Source: Utricularia gibba (Eukaryota > Streptophyta > Magnoliopsida > Lamiales > Lentibulariaceae). From it: a stretch of DNA of 64,000 bases. The notes under the pieces were generated by a model. It ran no database searches and had not been told where the DNA came from. It saw only the letters and a program-made list of their open reading frames with translations. Numbering within the stretch: the first letter of the stretch is position 1; every line of letters begins with the position of its first letter. A program made the translations under genes and the position numbers. Location of the stretch: contig NEEC01000020.1 in NCBI GenBank assembly GCA_002189035.1, positions 1,240,001 through 1,304,000 on the forward strand. The letters are read 5' to 3'. Below are positions 1 to 12,809 of the stretch, piece by piece.

Positions 1-455
1 TTCTATGCATGACATCTCCATGGGCACGACCCAAGCCGTGTCTATCTAGATTTTGGAGCTGCAATTTTGGATCATATTAGATTTGGAGTGTGTCCAGGTT
101 GTTGACTTTGATGACCGTAACTTCTTAAGTAGATTTAAGTTTATGAATTGAAGAATCTTGAGGAAAGAAGGTGTGCAGAGCAAGCGTATTTTATTTGCAT
201 GCTATTTGCGTAATAGAGATATGATCATCACTGGATGATGTTGGGAAAAGGAGCTGAAACATAAAGTGCTGTAAAATTAACGGCATAAGAATCAGTTCTA
301 GTTATTGGATATTGATGTGATATTAAGTGAGCGCTGCTTTTCACATCCAAGAAACGACTTGCATTATCTCGTTGTTGTGTTTCTATATTTATATGTTGGT
401 TAATGCAACAGAGCGAGATCCTATAGCTTACATATCCAACATGTTTCATTGTCAG
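1..455. other. Probable intron or upstream part of the FAD-synthase-like gene
   Basis: No exon could be identified here. The reading frame of the first recognisable exon (from 456) is closed by a TAG at 424-426, and a splice acceptor (gtcag) ends at 455, so the missing N-terminal residues come from one or more exons further upstream, either in this stretch in a form I could not recognise or outside the window. Confidence 0.5.
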
Positions 456-3320
456 CTTTGAAGGACTTGCCCTCAGCTTCAATGGTGGAAAAGATTCAAC
501 TGTGGGTTTTAACAGACGAATCCATTACCTGTTATAAATACGAGAAAAATAGAGAAAACTACTTCCACTTGTTTTTGTGCAGGTTCTGCTGCACCTTCTT
601 CGTGCAGGCTATTATTTGCATTTCAGAGGAGAAATTCAGTTTCCAATGAACCCTGAGACTGATGCATTCCCAATACGGACAATTTACTTTGAGAGTCCAT
701 CTGTTTTTCCCCAAATCAACTCTTTTGCTTATGACATGGCAACAACGTATGTTGAATTTTGGGATGGAATATCCATTTTATTGGCTTTCTCTTCACTATA
801 GCATAACCATATTATGAGTGCCACTTTCTTTCTTAGTTACAAACTGAAATTGGAAGTCATTCATCAAGATTTGAAATCTGGATTGGAAGCTCATTTAAAA
901 GAAAATCCAGTTAGAGCTATTTTTCTTGGAGTTCGTATTGGTGATCCAACTGCGGTATATATAAAATATATTCCTCTGTTTTCCTGTTTCATTATTTGAA
1001 TGGGTAAATCATGAATTATTAGAGACTTGCGGTTTGTCACTTTTCAGGTAGGGCAAGCGCAGTTCTCCCCAAGTTCTCCTGGTTGGCCACCTTTTATGAG
1101 GGTGAATCCCATCTTGGATTGGTCGTATAGGTTTGTATCTGTTGGAAATCATAGGAGTGGATTTTCTTATATGTCACCACCATCTCTTGTTATGCATTCT
1201 CAATTGGATTAGACTCTTACCTTCCTTTGTATGTAGGGACATATGGACATTTCTCTTAACGTGCAAGGTTCAGTACTGCAGACTTTATGATCAGGGGTAG
1301 CCATACTTTATGCTTAGATGCTCTGACTTTTTTCGTTTATATGGTTTTCGATCCTTTTGGTACCACTGCGGCCTCTGTTCTTTTGTATCACTGGGGTTTC
1401 TTTTTTTCATTGAAATTTGATCCGTTTCTTACTTGTCCAGTTGTTTAAAAAAACTGCAGATACACTTCCATTGGTAGCATCCATGATACTTCTCCGAATG
1501 ATCATCTATCTGATACAACAGAAAGCGGTAAAACATACTATAAGCCTGCATATTTGCTTCATGATGGAAGGTTTGAAAGAGCTGGAAGAATGAGAAACCT
1601 CAGTTCATCTATGTTGTCTGCTGTGAACAACGGTCTTAAGTGTGAGGATTCACAGGGTAAACGTGTCATGACAGCCTCGATCATCAGTGTTGGAGATGAA
1701 ATTTTGTAATCATTCTGTACTAATTATCTCTTTCTCAAAAATTTATTTTCAACAGAGTGAGGAATGCCTTCTATTTTTTTTTTCGAATTAAGGATCTGAA
1801 AATTCAGTTCAGTTTCCATAGTTCCTGGAATTTTTTTAAATGAATTTTCGTTGATTCCATAGCTCAGATCTGGCTCTGTTGACGATTATATGGGATCCAT
1901 GCTATGTAGAAAGCTTAATTCCATTGGTTGGACTGTCTCTCATCTTGCAGTTACTCAAAATGAGGTGAATATGTGAAGCTTCCTTTCGATTTTAACATAA
2001 GATATCTTCCATGTCTCTTAAGTAGGATTCTTCTTCCATTGGTTTACATTGTTCTTAGCTTCTCTTATTTGGTCTGTACAGTTGGACTCAGTGGCAGACG
2101 AAGTTGAGAAACAAACATCTATGGCTGACATTGTAACTTTTCCATCAAATATAGGGCCTTTATTCATTGTGATCCTGGAAACGTAAGGATACTCACCTCT
2201 TTTGCAGGTTTTTATATATGGAGGAGTAGGCCCATTACACTCAGATGTTGCCATTGCTGGTGTAGCTAAAGCATTTGGTGTGCGAATGGTATACTTTATC
2301 AATATCTGTTATTTACAATAGTTTTCTAAAGCCTTTTTTTTCATTTGCACTATTGAACTCTCAACCGATTTTACATTCAGAGACACTGTGAACCGCTTTT
2401 CCAGTTATTTTCATGGCTATACTGCACTGTTTCCTAGGCCCCAGATGAAGAATTTGAAGAATACTTGAGACATCTAATTGGTGAAAAGTTCAATGGAGAA
2501 GGAAATGAGGTAACAAGCTTGGATGTAGAAGAGGGTTATACAGCAAAACTATGGTGTATCCTATCCTTTATTATGTTGCTGTTGGTTACCCAGATGGCTC
2601 ATTTACCTGAAGGCATCACAGAATTGCTGCATCATGAGAGACTAAACGTCCCTTTGGTAAGCTAGTTGCCACCCATTTGGTAACAATGGCATGTGAGATT
2701 TGAGTTCTATAGCTTACTTCTGTTCATGCCTTTTGGTAGATCAAGTGTAAAAATGTCATCCTCTTCGCTGCAACAAATGTCCTGGAGCTAGAAAACGAGT
2801 GGGATTGCTTGACTGCTTTGATGCGGTCCGACAGACGTCTCATCATCATGCAAGAACCGTTTCTATCTACGAGACTGGAGACCGCTCTTTCTGATGTACA
2901 GTTTTACCCTCTCGTATAGTGGAAATCATTTCTCTTTTGGTTCATCATCATCTTCTGCTGTTAAATTTCTACAGGTGGAAGTTGCCCAACCACTTTCACG
3001 GATCTCCACCAAGTTTACCAGTCTCTACATTGGTAAGAAAGAGCTTTCATTGCATTTTCCATCTTCTCCCTCCGAGTTCATGCCATATTCTATTGAATTC
3101 CTGGTGTCCAGGTGCTTATCGCAAAGCCAGGGGAGGTTCTCTGGTAGTTACCATCCGTGGGAAGGTAAGATTCATTTACGGATTCCAATCATGCCCCAAT
3201 TCTGAGCATGATCTAAAATGAATGCCGTGGTTGCAGGATGAATGGAGAATTAAAGCTGCAGCAGAAGCGTTGTGCAAGCAATTCCCAGAAGACACATTCT
3301 CTGAAAATCACTCACCATGA
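456..3320 (+). CDS. FAD synthase-like / PAPS reductase family protein with C-terminal molybdopterin-binding-like domain (5' partial)
   Basis: Plant relatives join an N-terminal PAPS-reductase-fold nucleotidyl-transfer domain of the eukaryotic FAD synthase type to a C-terminal MoaB/CinA-like domain. Exons read: 456-501, 583-746, 837-954, 1048-1130, 1237-1296, 1460-1705, 1868-1964, 2082-2132, 2208-2288, 2438-2509, 2594-2656, 2740-2895, 2975-3032, 3112-3164 and 3237-3320. All junctions are GT-AG, phases agree, and they give 476 visible residues ending in TGA. The first exon carries the nucleotide-binding signature SFNGGKDST. Exons 3-5 carry the family signatures [27 protein letters not shown] and [11 protein letters not shown]. 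The C-terminal half begins near SVGDEIL and includes IYGGVGP and [11 protein letters not shown]. The N terminus, roughly 50 residues in relatives, is not seen. Family assignment is firm; FAD synthesis as its role is inferred from the family. Confidence 0.9.
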
Positions 3321-6300
3321 AAGTCCACTGTTTTCCTGGTTTATAGTCTGGGTACCATCCATAACGCAAACCAAACCTTTGATGTTTATATAACGTCAAG
3401 CTATATAACCCAGGAGTGGAACGCATGCATCCAATGATTTGTGGATGTAGATGTGAGGACTCCACCACTCAATGGCTATCCGAACTTTGAATTTTGAATG
3501 GAGGAACCATTGGATCAAAGGTTTGTTGCAGTGCTGTAGTGTGGGATACTTGTGGAGTATCTATCTGTATATGGAGTTCTCAACTACCGCCATCTTCTTC
3601 CATTAGAGGAGCGCTTGGATAATGCAAATTATGGATTCTTCTAATAAGCACATAGGCGGTATTTGGTTGGGCATTTTATGTGGGTTCAGACTCGGGTTTA
3701 GTTCTAAACCTATATTTGCTTCTTTGTGGGATGCAAATGAGTAAAAATAAATTCATCCACTATTTATATATTCAGTAGAGCGTTAGTAAAGAAGACACTG
3801 AAAATGAGGGTAAGTAGAAGCATAAAACTAAATATATAATAATTACTTTACAGTTTATAATTTACATAATATATATATTTTGATTTTTAACTTAACTAAA
3901 TTTCATTCATCAAGTAAAAATACATTATTTTTTGAAACATATAGAGTGTTTTTATTTAAATACAAATAAACTAAATTTGAGTAAAAGTGCTACGAATGTG
4001 ACCATAGAACTAGTTGTAGCTAATTAAATCCTAGTAAAACCAAGGAAACATCTTCATATTGAAAGTCAAACAAATTCACTATATATCATTGTTGTATGCA
4101 CTACGAGTACAAGTGCTCTGAGTTTAGAGAAAATATAGCACAAACTCAATGCTATGATACATGCCTCTCTCGTTATTAGATTACTTACATCACAACCAAA
4201 AAATCACCTACCTTGACATGTAGCTTACCCCTTGAGACACACTAGCATAGAAAGAATTTGCTTTCTCCCACCCTCCACGTGGCTTGGTTCCATGTCAAGT
4301 AGAAACTATTATCAAACCCGAATTCACCATGGACTCACATATTATGTTCACTTTCAGCCTGAAAGCAAAAACATTAGCCCAACTACATCACCTCACTCTA
4401 AACCAACTTGCTCTTTGCAAACAGATTTTTCTTCTAAAATCACAACCTTGGATTGGGAAAGATGTTGTTATCAGCATTTCAACAAGTCACCCCTCCTTCA
4501 CTAGAAAACAATGGTCAGAGGAGAGCCCAATGGCAACAAACTCATATGAAGATGTGCACCAAAAGGTAACATTCGGATAGACACGTCTAAATTAATAGGA
4601 CCCAATTCTTGAGAAGAAGAGTAGTCAAAGGAAAGTGCCCAAGTGGAGCAACATTGGAGTATGAAGGTTGGTGTAGTCGTGGAGAAAAGGGGTAGCATGA
4701 CAATGGCATTGTAAGTAGTGCCCACACAAAAAATGACTAGTGATGGAGTGCTTGAAGAAAGCCACTAGTATAGATGGTATGAAGTTTTTAGGTTGTTTTT
4801 ACTCAAATTGTTGTAATATAAACTGCTTTTAGGCTAGATATAGGAAAGCAAGTAAAAAGATAGGTAACTCATAAAATAGGAAAATCGTGGGGGATGCTCA
4901 AACATGAGGAGAAAAGTTTCTTTCTGAAACTTGAAAGTTGCAGGAATATGGCACTCCAAGAAAGCTACAAGACACTGCAAAATTTTACCTTCATGGGGTG
5001 CTCTCTATCAAAAATATTTGCATAAATTGATTTGAAAAAAGAATCGTGACTCTTCCACCATATTTCTCGAACATTATACTAGGGTTTGTTTGATTTTTCC
5101 CTTTCTTTGGGAATATCCACCCTCTATGAGTCAAAGACAGCAATCCTGATTTTTCAAGAGGTGCATACTCTATCAGGTTCCCATGGTGGACAAAGTATAC
5201 AATATTGGGAAATCGGGAAGTGTAACTTACGTCCCCTGTTATCGAGCAATGTGGAACAATCTTGCATGCCCTTATCGGGCAAGCACTACTAACTTGTTAC
5301 CATGCCAAGTAGATCCCTTTGTTGTTTGAAATCTCTCCCAAATGTGTTTCCCATATCCCTTAAAAATAAGAAAATAGAATATTTCTCTCTTTTACAACAG
5401 AGAAATATTACGTGAGAAGTGGTCAAGATCATACCTTCTTATGAAACGATATTACTCTTCAAGAAGGCCCTCATAGGAAGTATCTAGATAATAATGAATC
5501 TAGGGTTGTTACGAGAAAGGAAAAATAACATTTAGTGCTTTTCTCATATTCTTTCAGCTTTCACTTGTTGGGCTGACACTTGAGCTAAGCTCTAGAAGAC
5601 AAGCTTTGAGGAAGGAGCATGAACCCCATCTAGGTAGACCTTGTCAAGTATTTGTGCAATAGGGTACTCCCTCATCAAATCAATGCTCTATTAATAGCAC
5701 TTTTTAATTGATAGGACCTTTTTCCATTGGCACGACAATGGTCATTCAGCGTTGTTAGAAACCTAATAAGACAAGTTGGTGTCACACCTAAAACAAAAAG
5801 AAGAGAGCCACATCTAAGCGAGTTATCACTCCCTTCATTGCTTGATAAGTGTCTATAGCATATTTCTAAAATGAGGGACTAGGCACAAGATAATGTCAAA
5901 TGATACGTAGTGAAAAGGAGAACTCTAGTCTTGCCAATAAACCTTTTGTAATATATAATGAAGAAATAGAAAGAAAACAAGGAACTTTTGACCATTGTAA
6001 ACTCAACTTATCTAGAAGGAAGGTAAACTTTAAAGATAGAAAAAATCCTCCAATACTTTAGTAGTTTTTGGGTGGAACCTTGTGGATTTCTAGGTTCCAT
6101 TTGTGGATTTTTCTTATTTTTTCGGTTTACCATTTGATTTCCTCTTTTTTGGGTTACATAAATTGTTATAAACTCTTAATATTTTAAAAATTTACAAAAA
6201 TTGAAATATTCATAAACCCCATAACATTTAGCATTGATCTTAACCTCATATTTTCGTTCATTACTAATGGGAGTCTAACTATAGCTTGTTTAATACGAAT

Positions 6301-7200
6301 GAAAAAGGATGCGATTACTTAAGATTGAAAATAGTTGATTGATTAATAAATGATTCATAATTCATTATTAGCCATGAGATTTTATCTCGATTAATTGCAT
6401 CAAGTTTAATAATAATTGCTTGACTCAGTTTAATGACATTCGAAGAGTTTGAGTAGGTTAATGACATTGGAACATACCTACATTTTAGTATTGAATTAGA
6501 TACAAATACGATGAAATATGTTCAATGCACGATGGCTAGTTATAGAAAATATCAATCAATTCATCTAATTATTCTTACATCTTGTAAATTACGATATCTT
6601 GTTAGACATCACTTATGATTGATAATTAATTAATTAAATTAATTATTATGGCCTTGACTGAAGAAACATATAAAATCACACCTAATAATGAAGTTATTTT
6701 TTGATATAAAATAGAATTGTAAAATTACATGAGATATAATTGTTAAAATAGATAAATTAAATAAAGAATTATTTTGAGATTAATATTGATTAAGCTTAAA
6801 ATAAAAGATTTGATTTAGATAAAATTTGATAATATATATTTTTTAGATTTTTGTAAAATAAGATATTTATGAAGATTTAATTAGATATATTACCAATATA
6901 ACATGATATGGAAAATTAGTTTTTTCAGGTTTTTAGTTCATTCATTCTGTGAGATTTACCTAGTAACTGGTGATTCTCTCTAATAATTCACTATCATTTT
7001 GAAGTTTTAAGAAGGTTACCGATGAATTGTTTCACATGTGAATATCATATAGGCCATCTACTGTTAGTGTTTGGTGAACTACGAAGTCCATTAAAAGGTA
7101 CTTTCCGTACCACTTAATCTGATATATACTATATTCCAAGATCTGCAATTTAAGTCTCTCAAAAAATTTTAAAATTTTGCTACATTGCGATGTCTGAGAG
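3321..7200. other. 3' flank then AT-rich non-coding DNA, probably including a decayed copia LTR
   Basis: About the first 300-400 bases are probably 3' UTR of the preceding gene. The remainder is AT-rich with only short chance reading frames and no recognisable protein similarity. The last few hundred bases before 7210 probably form the decayed 5' LTR of the copia relic that follows, because a primer-binding-site-like motif lies just after them. Confidence 0.4.
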
Positions 7201-7211
7201 AAACCTAACAG

Positions 7212-10200
7212 TAGCATCGGAGCCATGTTGCGGAATGCATGTATATGTTAGAATCTTTAACAAATTGTTGTTATGATTTTATGAGATCCTCTTGTATGTT
7301 GTCGGTTAACGTCGTTAAAGCATGTGATGAATATGTCGTATTACATTATTACTTTATGGGCACAAAAGTTTATGCATGATTCATGCTTCCGAGAATTATA
7401 TCTTTCGTGTATATGCATGACATGTTGATGATTTATGCATGTTTTGTCATGGGACATGATGGGATATGCACGAATTTTAATGAGCATGATTACATTGATG
7501 AATTATTGGTGCATGAAACATTTGATAATTTATTTGTGACCAAGCCATCTAGGATCAATTAGGATTTTCAATTATGATGTTTAAAAATCCCGAAATATAA
7601 TGTGTTGTGAAAGAATGAGTAAAGGTTGCCAAGAAACCTATGTGATAAAATATTGATATTCAGAATGCAATAGTTATCTATGGAAAAAATCCCCTACCAA
7701 ATAATTAAGTATACTCCTATTGACATAAGGAGAACCGCATTAATTTTTTGTTGATAGAGTTGTTGGTTACAATCAAGCTCTTCACTATACATTGCATGTT
7801 TAAATTATGGAATTAGATTCAGAGTGGGTTGGCTTAACTAATTTTATCAACTTGTTGACTAAAACCAAGATTGATAAAAATTAGAGGAAAGATTGAGGTA
7901 AATAGTTTTTCAATCAAGAGTTAATGACTCAATGATATAATAATTTTATGAAAGATACAACTGGCATGAGATAACTACATGTTTTTTCGTTAAAGCTTGT
8001 TAGTTATAGTCAAGATAGAAATGAATGAAATGAGATACTATCTCAGTAAAAAAAATTGATTTTCTTGTTTTGTCAATAAGGAGCTATCATTTTAAAAAAT
8101 TAGTGGGAGTAGATCATATTTGATAAAGATCAATTCGATGTGATTTAAAGAACATTAAATGATATGTTTACTTTCTCTTCTTCATGTTGAATATATGTTT
8201 TCTTGCATGAATTTGAAATATATTCTACAATACAACAAGATGGTTGGATTGAATTTTACTAATTGGCATCATAATTTGAGAATTGCTTTTAAGACAGAGA
8301 AGATTGCTGATATCCTTAAATAAGATGTTCCTGCACAACTAAGGACTAATGCAATCAAAGATATAACTTTTAGAAATTTCTAGAGGTCTCATCTTTCAAT
8401 CTGATCTATCACATGATTTTTTGGGGTGAGCACATTCTAACTATATTTTATCTTCTTAATAGATTTCCTTATACTATTCTTAATTGGAGAACATCTATAG
8501 AAATGCTTTTGAATGTAAACCCATCTATGATTATTTAAAGGTGTTTGGATGCCTATATTATGCAACTATAATAACTCCTTATAAAGAAAATTTTTCATCT
8601 TGAACAACAAAATATATTTTTTTCGGTTATCTAATGAATCGTAAAGGTTATAAATTTTACTCTTTAGACACCAAGTAGATTTTTATTTCTACAAATGTGA
8701 AATTTTAAGAATGTATTTTTAGTAAAGGGACATTCATCCCTTGATTTTAGTGATTTAGAATCTATTCTTCTACTTTTTACCACCAATGAGGAAGGGTCTA
8801 TTCTTTCTCAAACCAATGAATTCTCCTTAAACCACGATTGATCAATTTTCTACTCTTATTTATGTTAATTCACCACAATTTTCTCCTTCCATTCCTAATT
8901 CCCCTACTCATATGATCAATCAAATGTCTCCCTCTTCACTTGATAACTTTGAAATGGATAACTCCATATCCAATCAATCATTCAATGAGTCCCCATTCCT
9001 TCTTCTAAGAAAGAGTGATCGAGTTACAAAGCCTCTAGCCTGGGCCGCATATTACATCAACCCTTCTTTTTTCACTTGACTCTACTTGTTTGGCCAACAT
9101 ATACAGTGTACATGCCATGTGAGATGAACCAAGAACTTACATGGAAGCAAAAGAAAATTCAGCTTGGAAATATGCCATGTGAGATGAAATTGTAGCTTTG
9201 GAAGCCAATGATACTTGAACACTCGTCAACCTACCTCAAGGTAGTAAGCCTATTGGATGTAAGTAGGTTTATAGGATTAAATTGAATCTAGATGGAAGTA
9301 TGGCACATTACAAGGCATGTTTGTAGCTAAAGAATACAACAAAGTTGAAGGTGTTGATTACTATGATAGCTTCTCTTTGATTGTAAAAATGGTGATCATT
9401 TAACTGGTATCAACCATTGGTGCAATGAAATGATGGTTTTTACATCAATTAGATATCAATAATGATTTTATCTATGATCACTTGAATGAAGTCATTTATA
9501 TGATCCCACTTGAGAGCAATGACAAAGGATCTTTAGAGAAAGTTTGCTGATTAAAGAAGTTACTGTATGGTCTTAAACAAGCTTCTAAACAATGGAATAT
9601 AGAACTTACAAATGCTCTATTGTCTTTTGGCCTCCTTGAAGCTCAGTTGGATAACTATCTATTCATGCATAACACTAATGATTCAATTACTTTATCGGTG
9701 GTGAATGTTGATGATGTTCTATTGATAGGAAGTTGCTTGAACTTTATTCAAGAAGTGAAGTTCTATCCACATAGGTTTTTTACTATGGACTTAGGGTAAC
9801 CCACTTGATTCCTTGGTTTGGAGTTACATAGGACAACTAGTGGTATCACAACATAAGTATGCTAATGATATTGTCCAAGATATGAAACTTATAGATTTGG
9901 CTCCATCACTTACTCCCCTACCATACTGTAAGTTTAGTCCACTTAGAGAGGGAGATATATTAGAAGAAACTGTTTAACTAAAGCTGGTAGGATGTTTACT
10001 CTATCTAGGTTTTACTAGACATGATTTAGCTTATGTAAGTAAGAAATTAAGTCAGATTCTTCAACATCCTACTTCAAACTAATGGGAAATTGCAAAGAAA
10101 GTTGTATGTTATCTTAATGGTACCTTGACATGAGGCTTATTTTTTCCCAAGTATGGTGATTTACATTTGGAAGCTTATTGTGATGCGGATTGGGGTGCAT

Positions 10201-10235
10201 ACATGTTGAATGACAAGACATAAATGAGGATGCAA
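7212..10235 (+). mobile_element. Decayed Ty1/copia LTR retrotransposon (internal region)
   Basis: TAGCATCGGAGCC at 7212-7224 differs from the usual plant initiator-Met tRNA primer-binding site (TGGTATCAGAGCC) by three transitions only. Downstream, translation in shifting frames with many stops shows copia order: a gag start near 8236 (VGLNFTNWH), late integrase near 8510-8600 (YDYLKVFGCLYYAT), reverse transcriptase near 9140-9760 (LLYGLKQASKQW; NVDDVLLIG in place of YVDD) and RNase H near 10168 (LEAYCDADWGA). Gag jumps almost directly to late integrase around 8380-8400, so zinc knuckle, protease and integrase core have been deleted. No 3' LTR was found. It is a fossil without coding capacity. 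Confidence 0.85.
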
Positions 10236-10640
10236 ATGATTATGTATAAAAAAGAAGATGAAAGTTTATTGTATATTCATATTCTTTTTCCCTTCCCTTT
10301 GTATATATATTGCTTTGTTCATTTTACTTCAATAGAGAAAAAATCCCCAAATCATGCTCTTGTTTAGAGTACCCGCAATAGGGACCTTCCAAAGCTCCCT
10401 ACCACATGTGTCATCAATTGACACATGTGGTAGTCATGATGGGTTGTGAGGTTCCTCTTAAATTTAAAGTCAACTCAAATGGTGGGCTAAATCTTTTGAA
10501 GATGACTTAAGTACATGATAGGATATTATAAGTAATAAAGTAGTCATGTTGCTTTGATGTGGTGAGTGATAAACAAATATTTCCTAATATCGTTGCAATA
10601 AAAATAGAAAATCCGTTATCAAATAAATTTATAATCCCTA
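10236..10640. other. Non-coding DNA after the copia relic
   Basis: Contains a short perfect inverted repeat, ccacatgtgtcaattgacacatgtgg-like, near 10403-10431 but no gene. It may hold remnants of the missing 3' LTR, which I cannot demonstrate. Confidence 0.3.
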
Positions 10641-11565
10641 ATCTACACAAAATACAAATTTAGAAAACTTGTATAGTGGATATCGGGGTCGATCACGAAG
10701 AGCTTGCGCTTGCTAAGTGTTTTAGTAAATGCATGATTTCGGATAACAGTAGGTCTTAGTCTAAACTCGGACTAACAGTGGTAAACAAGTTCAGTAAACA
10801 AGATAGGTAAGCAATATCAGGTTTCAACGCTAAAGTGACAGGTACTAGTTCTAACTTAGAATAATATTAGGACACCTTAAGGATCTGCTGGTGGTGTTAT
10901 ATTAAGGTTCCTAACTTAATTTACTATTTTTCTATACTCACAACTTCAAATAACCTAAGTCTACCCAGGTCATTCATCATATTTTTGGCTAAACTAGTTC
11001 CCAATATCATAACCAACATTGCAATTAGGTCTACCCGCATGCAAGACATATAGAACTAGACAGAAACTCGAAATGTTCAGAAAATGAAAAGTAAATAAAG
11101 ATTGTTCTTCCGCCCGTTAGCTACTGTTCTCCGCTTGGAACAGTAGCGCTAGACTGGGCTCCGGTGCTACTCTTGGTGACGAAGGCTTTCTTCCCCCTTC
11201 TGGTTGGTATTTTTCTCGTTGGGGAAGAAGACCCCTTGCGTCTCCTCGCTGTTCTATCTCCCCCCTTGGCTATTTCCGCTCTCTCTCATTTTCAAAATAC
11301 ATTATCCCCTCTCCTTCACTCCATCGCAGTGTTCCTGACCGCCAGTACTGTTCCTGACTGCCAGCACTGTTCCCGGCCTGAACTTGCAGACTGCAGGTGG
11401 CGGCAGAACAGTGCTCTTTGTCCTTCTCCAGATTTTGCACCCTTTTTCACTTGTTTCACACGCTTGCAAGTCTCATTTTCTGGTGATTTCCCTGCTAAAC
11501 TTACCGAAACATTAGTAACAAAAGTTGTGGACTAAATCAAAGGATTTAGTCCACTTTTCAACATA
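10640..11565. repeat. Dispersed LTR-type repeat, copy 1
   Basis: The stretch at about 10785-11045 matches 27800-28043 closely, including the shared words aggtctacccgcatgcaa and caggtcattcatcatatttt. Later parts, near 11120-11160 and 11531-11560, also have looser counterparts in the second copy (28420-28462, 28822-28850). It contains a variant of the tatcggggtcgat motif (10681-10693) often found in plant LTR or large non-autonomous retroelements; that association is from general knowledge. An open frame at 11164-11535 has no recognisable similarity and lies wholly inside the repeat, so I do not call it a gene. Confidence 0.6.
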
Positions 11566-12809
11566 ATTATATAAGATTAACATAAACACCACTAAAACAT
11601 GAAAAACCACATTTATCTAACATAAACCATAATAAAATACAACTATTTTGTATTATGAATTTCAGGAAAAATGTGTGTCATGAGTGAGATTCAAGACTTT
11701 GTTGATTCAATTTAACCCATCCTCTCCTCTCAACTCCGCTTCCATCTCAAATTCTCTTTCTTCTTCTAAGTTTGAAATTCATTGGGTTAAATCTCTTCCT
11801 GCTCCTAAGTTTGAAATTCATTGGGGTTATCATCTTCCCACTACCATCCCTATATGCATGCACGAATATTTGGATCCAGAAAAAAACAATTGAGTCATGA
11901 AGGAGTTTGAAGAAAATAAATAATGTTGCAAACACTTGCGAAGTACTTGCTACTTTTTGTATTCTTTCCCAAACATGCATACTATAATAAGTAGAAGCAT
12001 CCCTAGTTTTTTTATTTTCAGTTTACTACTTGAATTCTTCATTCTTTTGGATAACCCCCAAGCTAAGTGATTCTTCACCTAGCATACATATTTTTGCCAC
12101 TACTTCCTCTCAAGTTCTTGTAACTCTTCTCTATGTACAATGTTCACTATTGCCATTGTTACTTAGTAAAATCCTTTCATTGGGTGAGAATATCCTCTAT
12201 TTTTCTATTTTTTTATATACCAAGATAGATTGCTTTATTGCTTTTCAAAAGAAAACTCATAAAATATCTAATTTTACAGAAAATCACCAAAAAATATTGA
12301 ATAATTCTTTAGTCCTTTACCAAAGACATATAAGATGATTGTAAGTATTGCATAATGATTCATTGGCATTAAAAAGGTTTATGATTTTTAGCTTCCTAAC
12401 TTGAAGCTTGAACTTTAAAACTTCCAACTTGAAATGTTATCCTCGGAATTTGAGGATTTCAAGAGCAATTGAAGGAAAATAATTCTGTAAAAATGATCCT
12501 CATTATCTGCATGTCTGTAATACACAAAAAATCTATAACGATTAGATGTCCATTGTAATTTAAATTTTGGGCTTTGGGCTATATCTTGATCATGTACTTA
12601 ACTTCTTCTCTTGGGTCTTTTTCATAGCAACCTTCCTTGATTCAGAACCATATTTATATGACTCATAGTTGATTATCCAAAATCAATTCCTCTTCTTCAG
12701 CCCAGTGTTGTTCCTAGGTTTTCTCTCCTTCTTCACCAAAAACACCAGATTGTTGAGGGTTTTCTCATCACTTTCCCAATAGGCGTGAGCACATAATGGA
12801 TTTCAGTGT
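11566..12809. other. Intergenic DNA downstream of the coiled-coil gene
   Basis: No gene recognised. It contains a short direct repeat (ctaagtttgaaattcattgggg-like at about 11766-11786 and 11806-11826) and several chance open frames rich in Ser and Leu. Bases just below 12810 should include the 3' UTR of the minus-strand gene. Confidence 0.4.

Noticed and set aside
11164-11535. 123-residue plus-strand open frame
   Set aside because: Lies inside a dispersed LTR-type repeat, starts with a non-ATG codon, is hydrophobic and Ser-rich, and has no recognisable domain.
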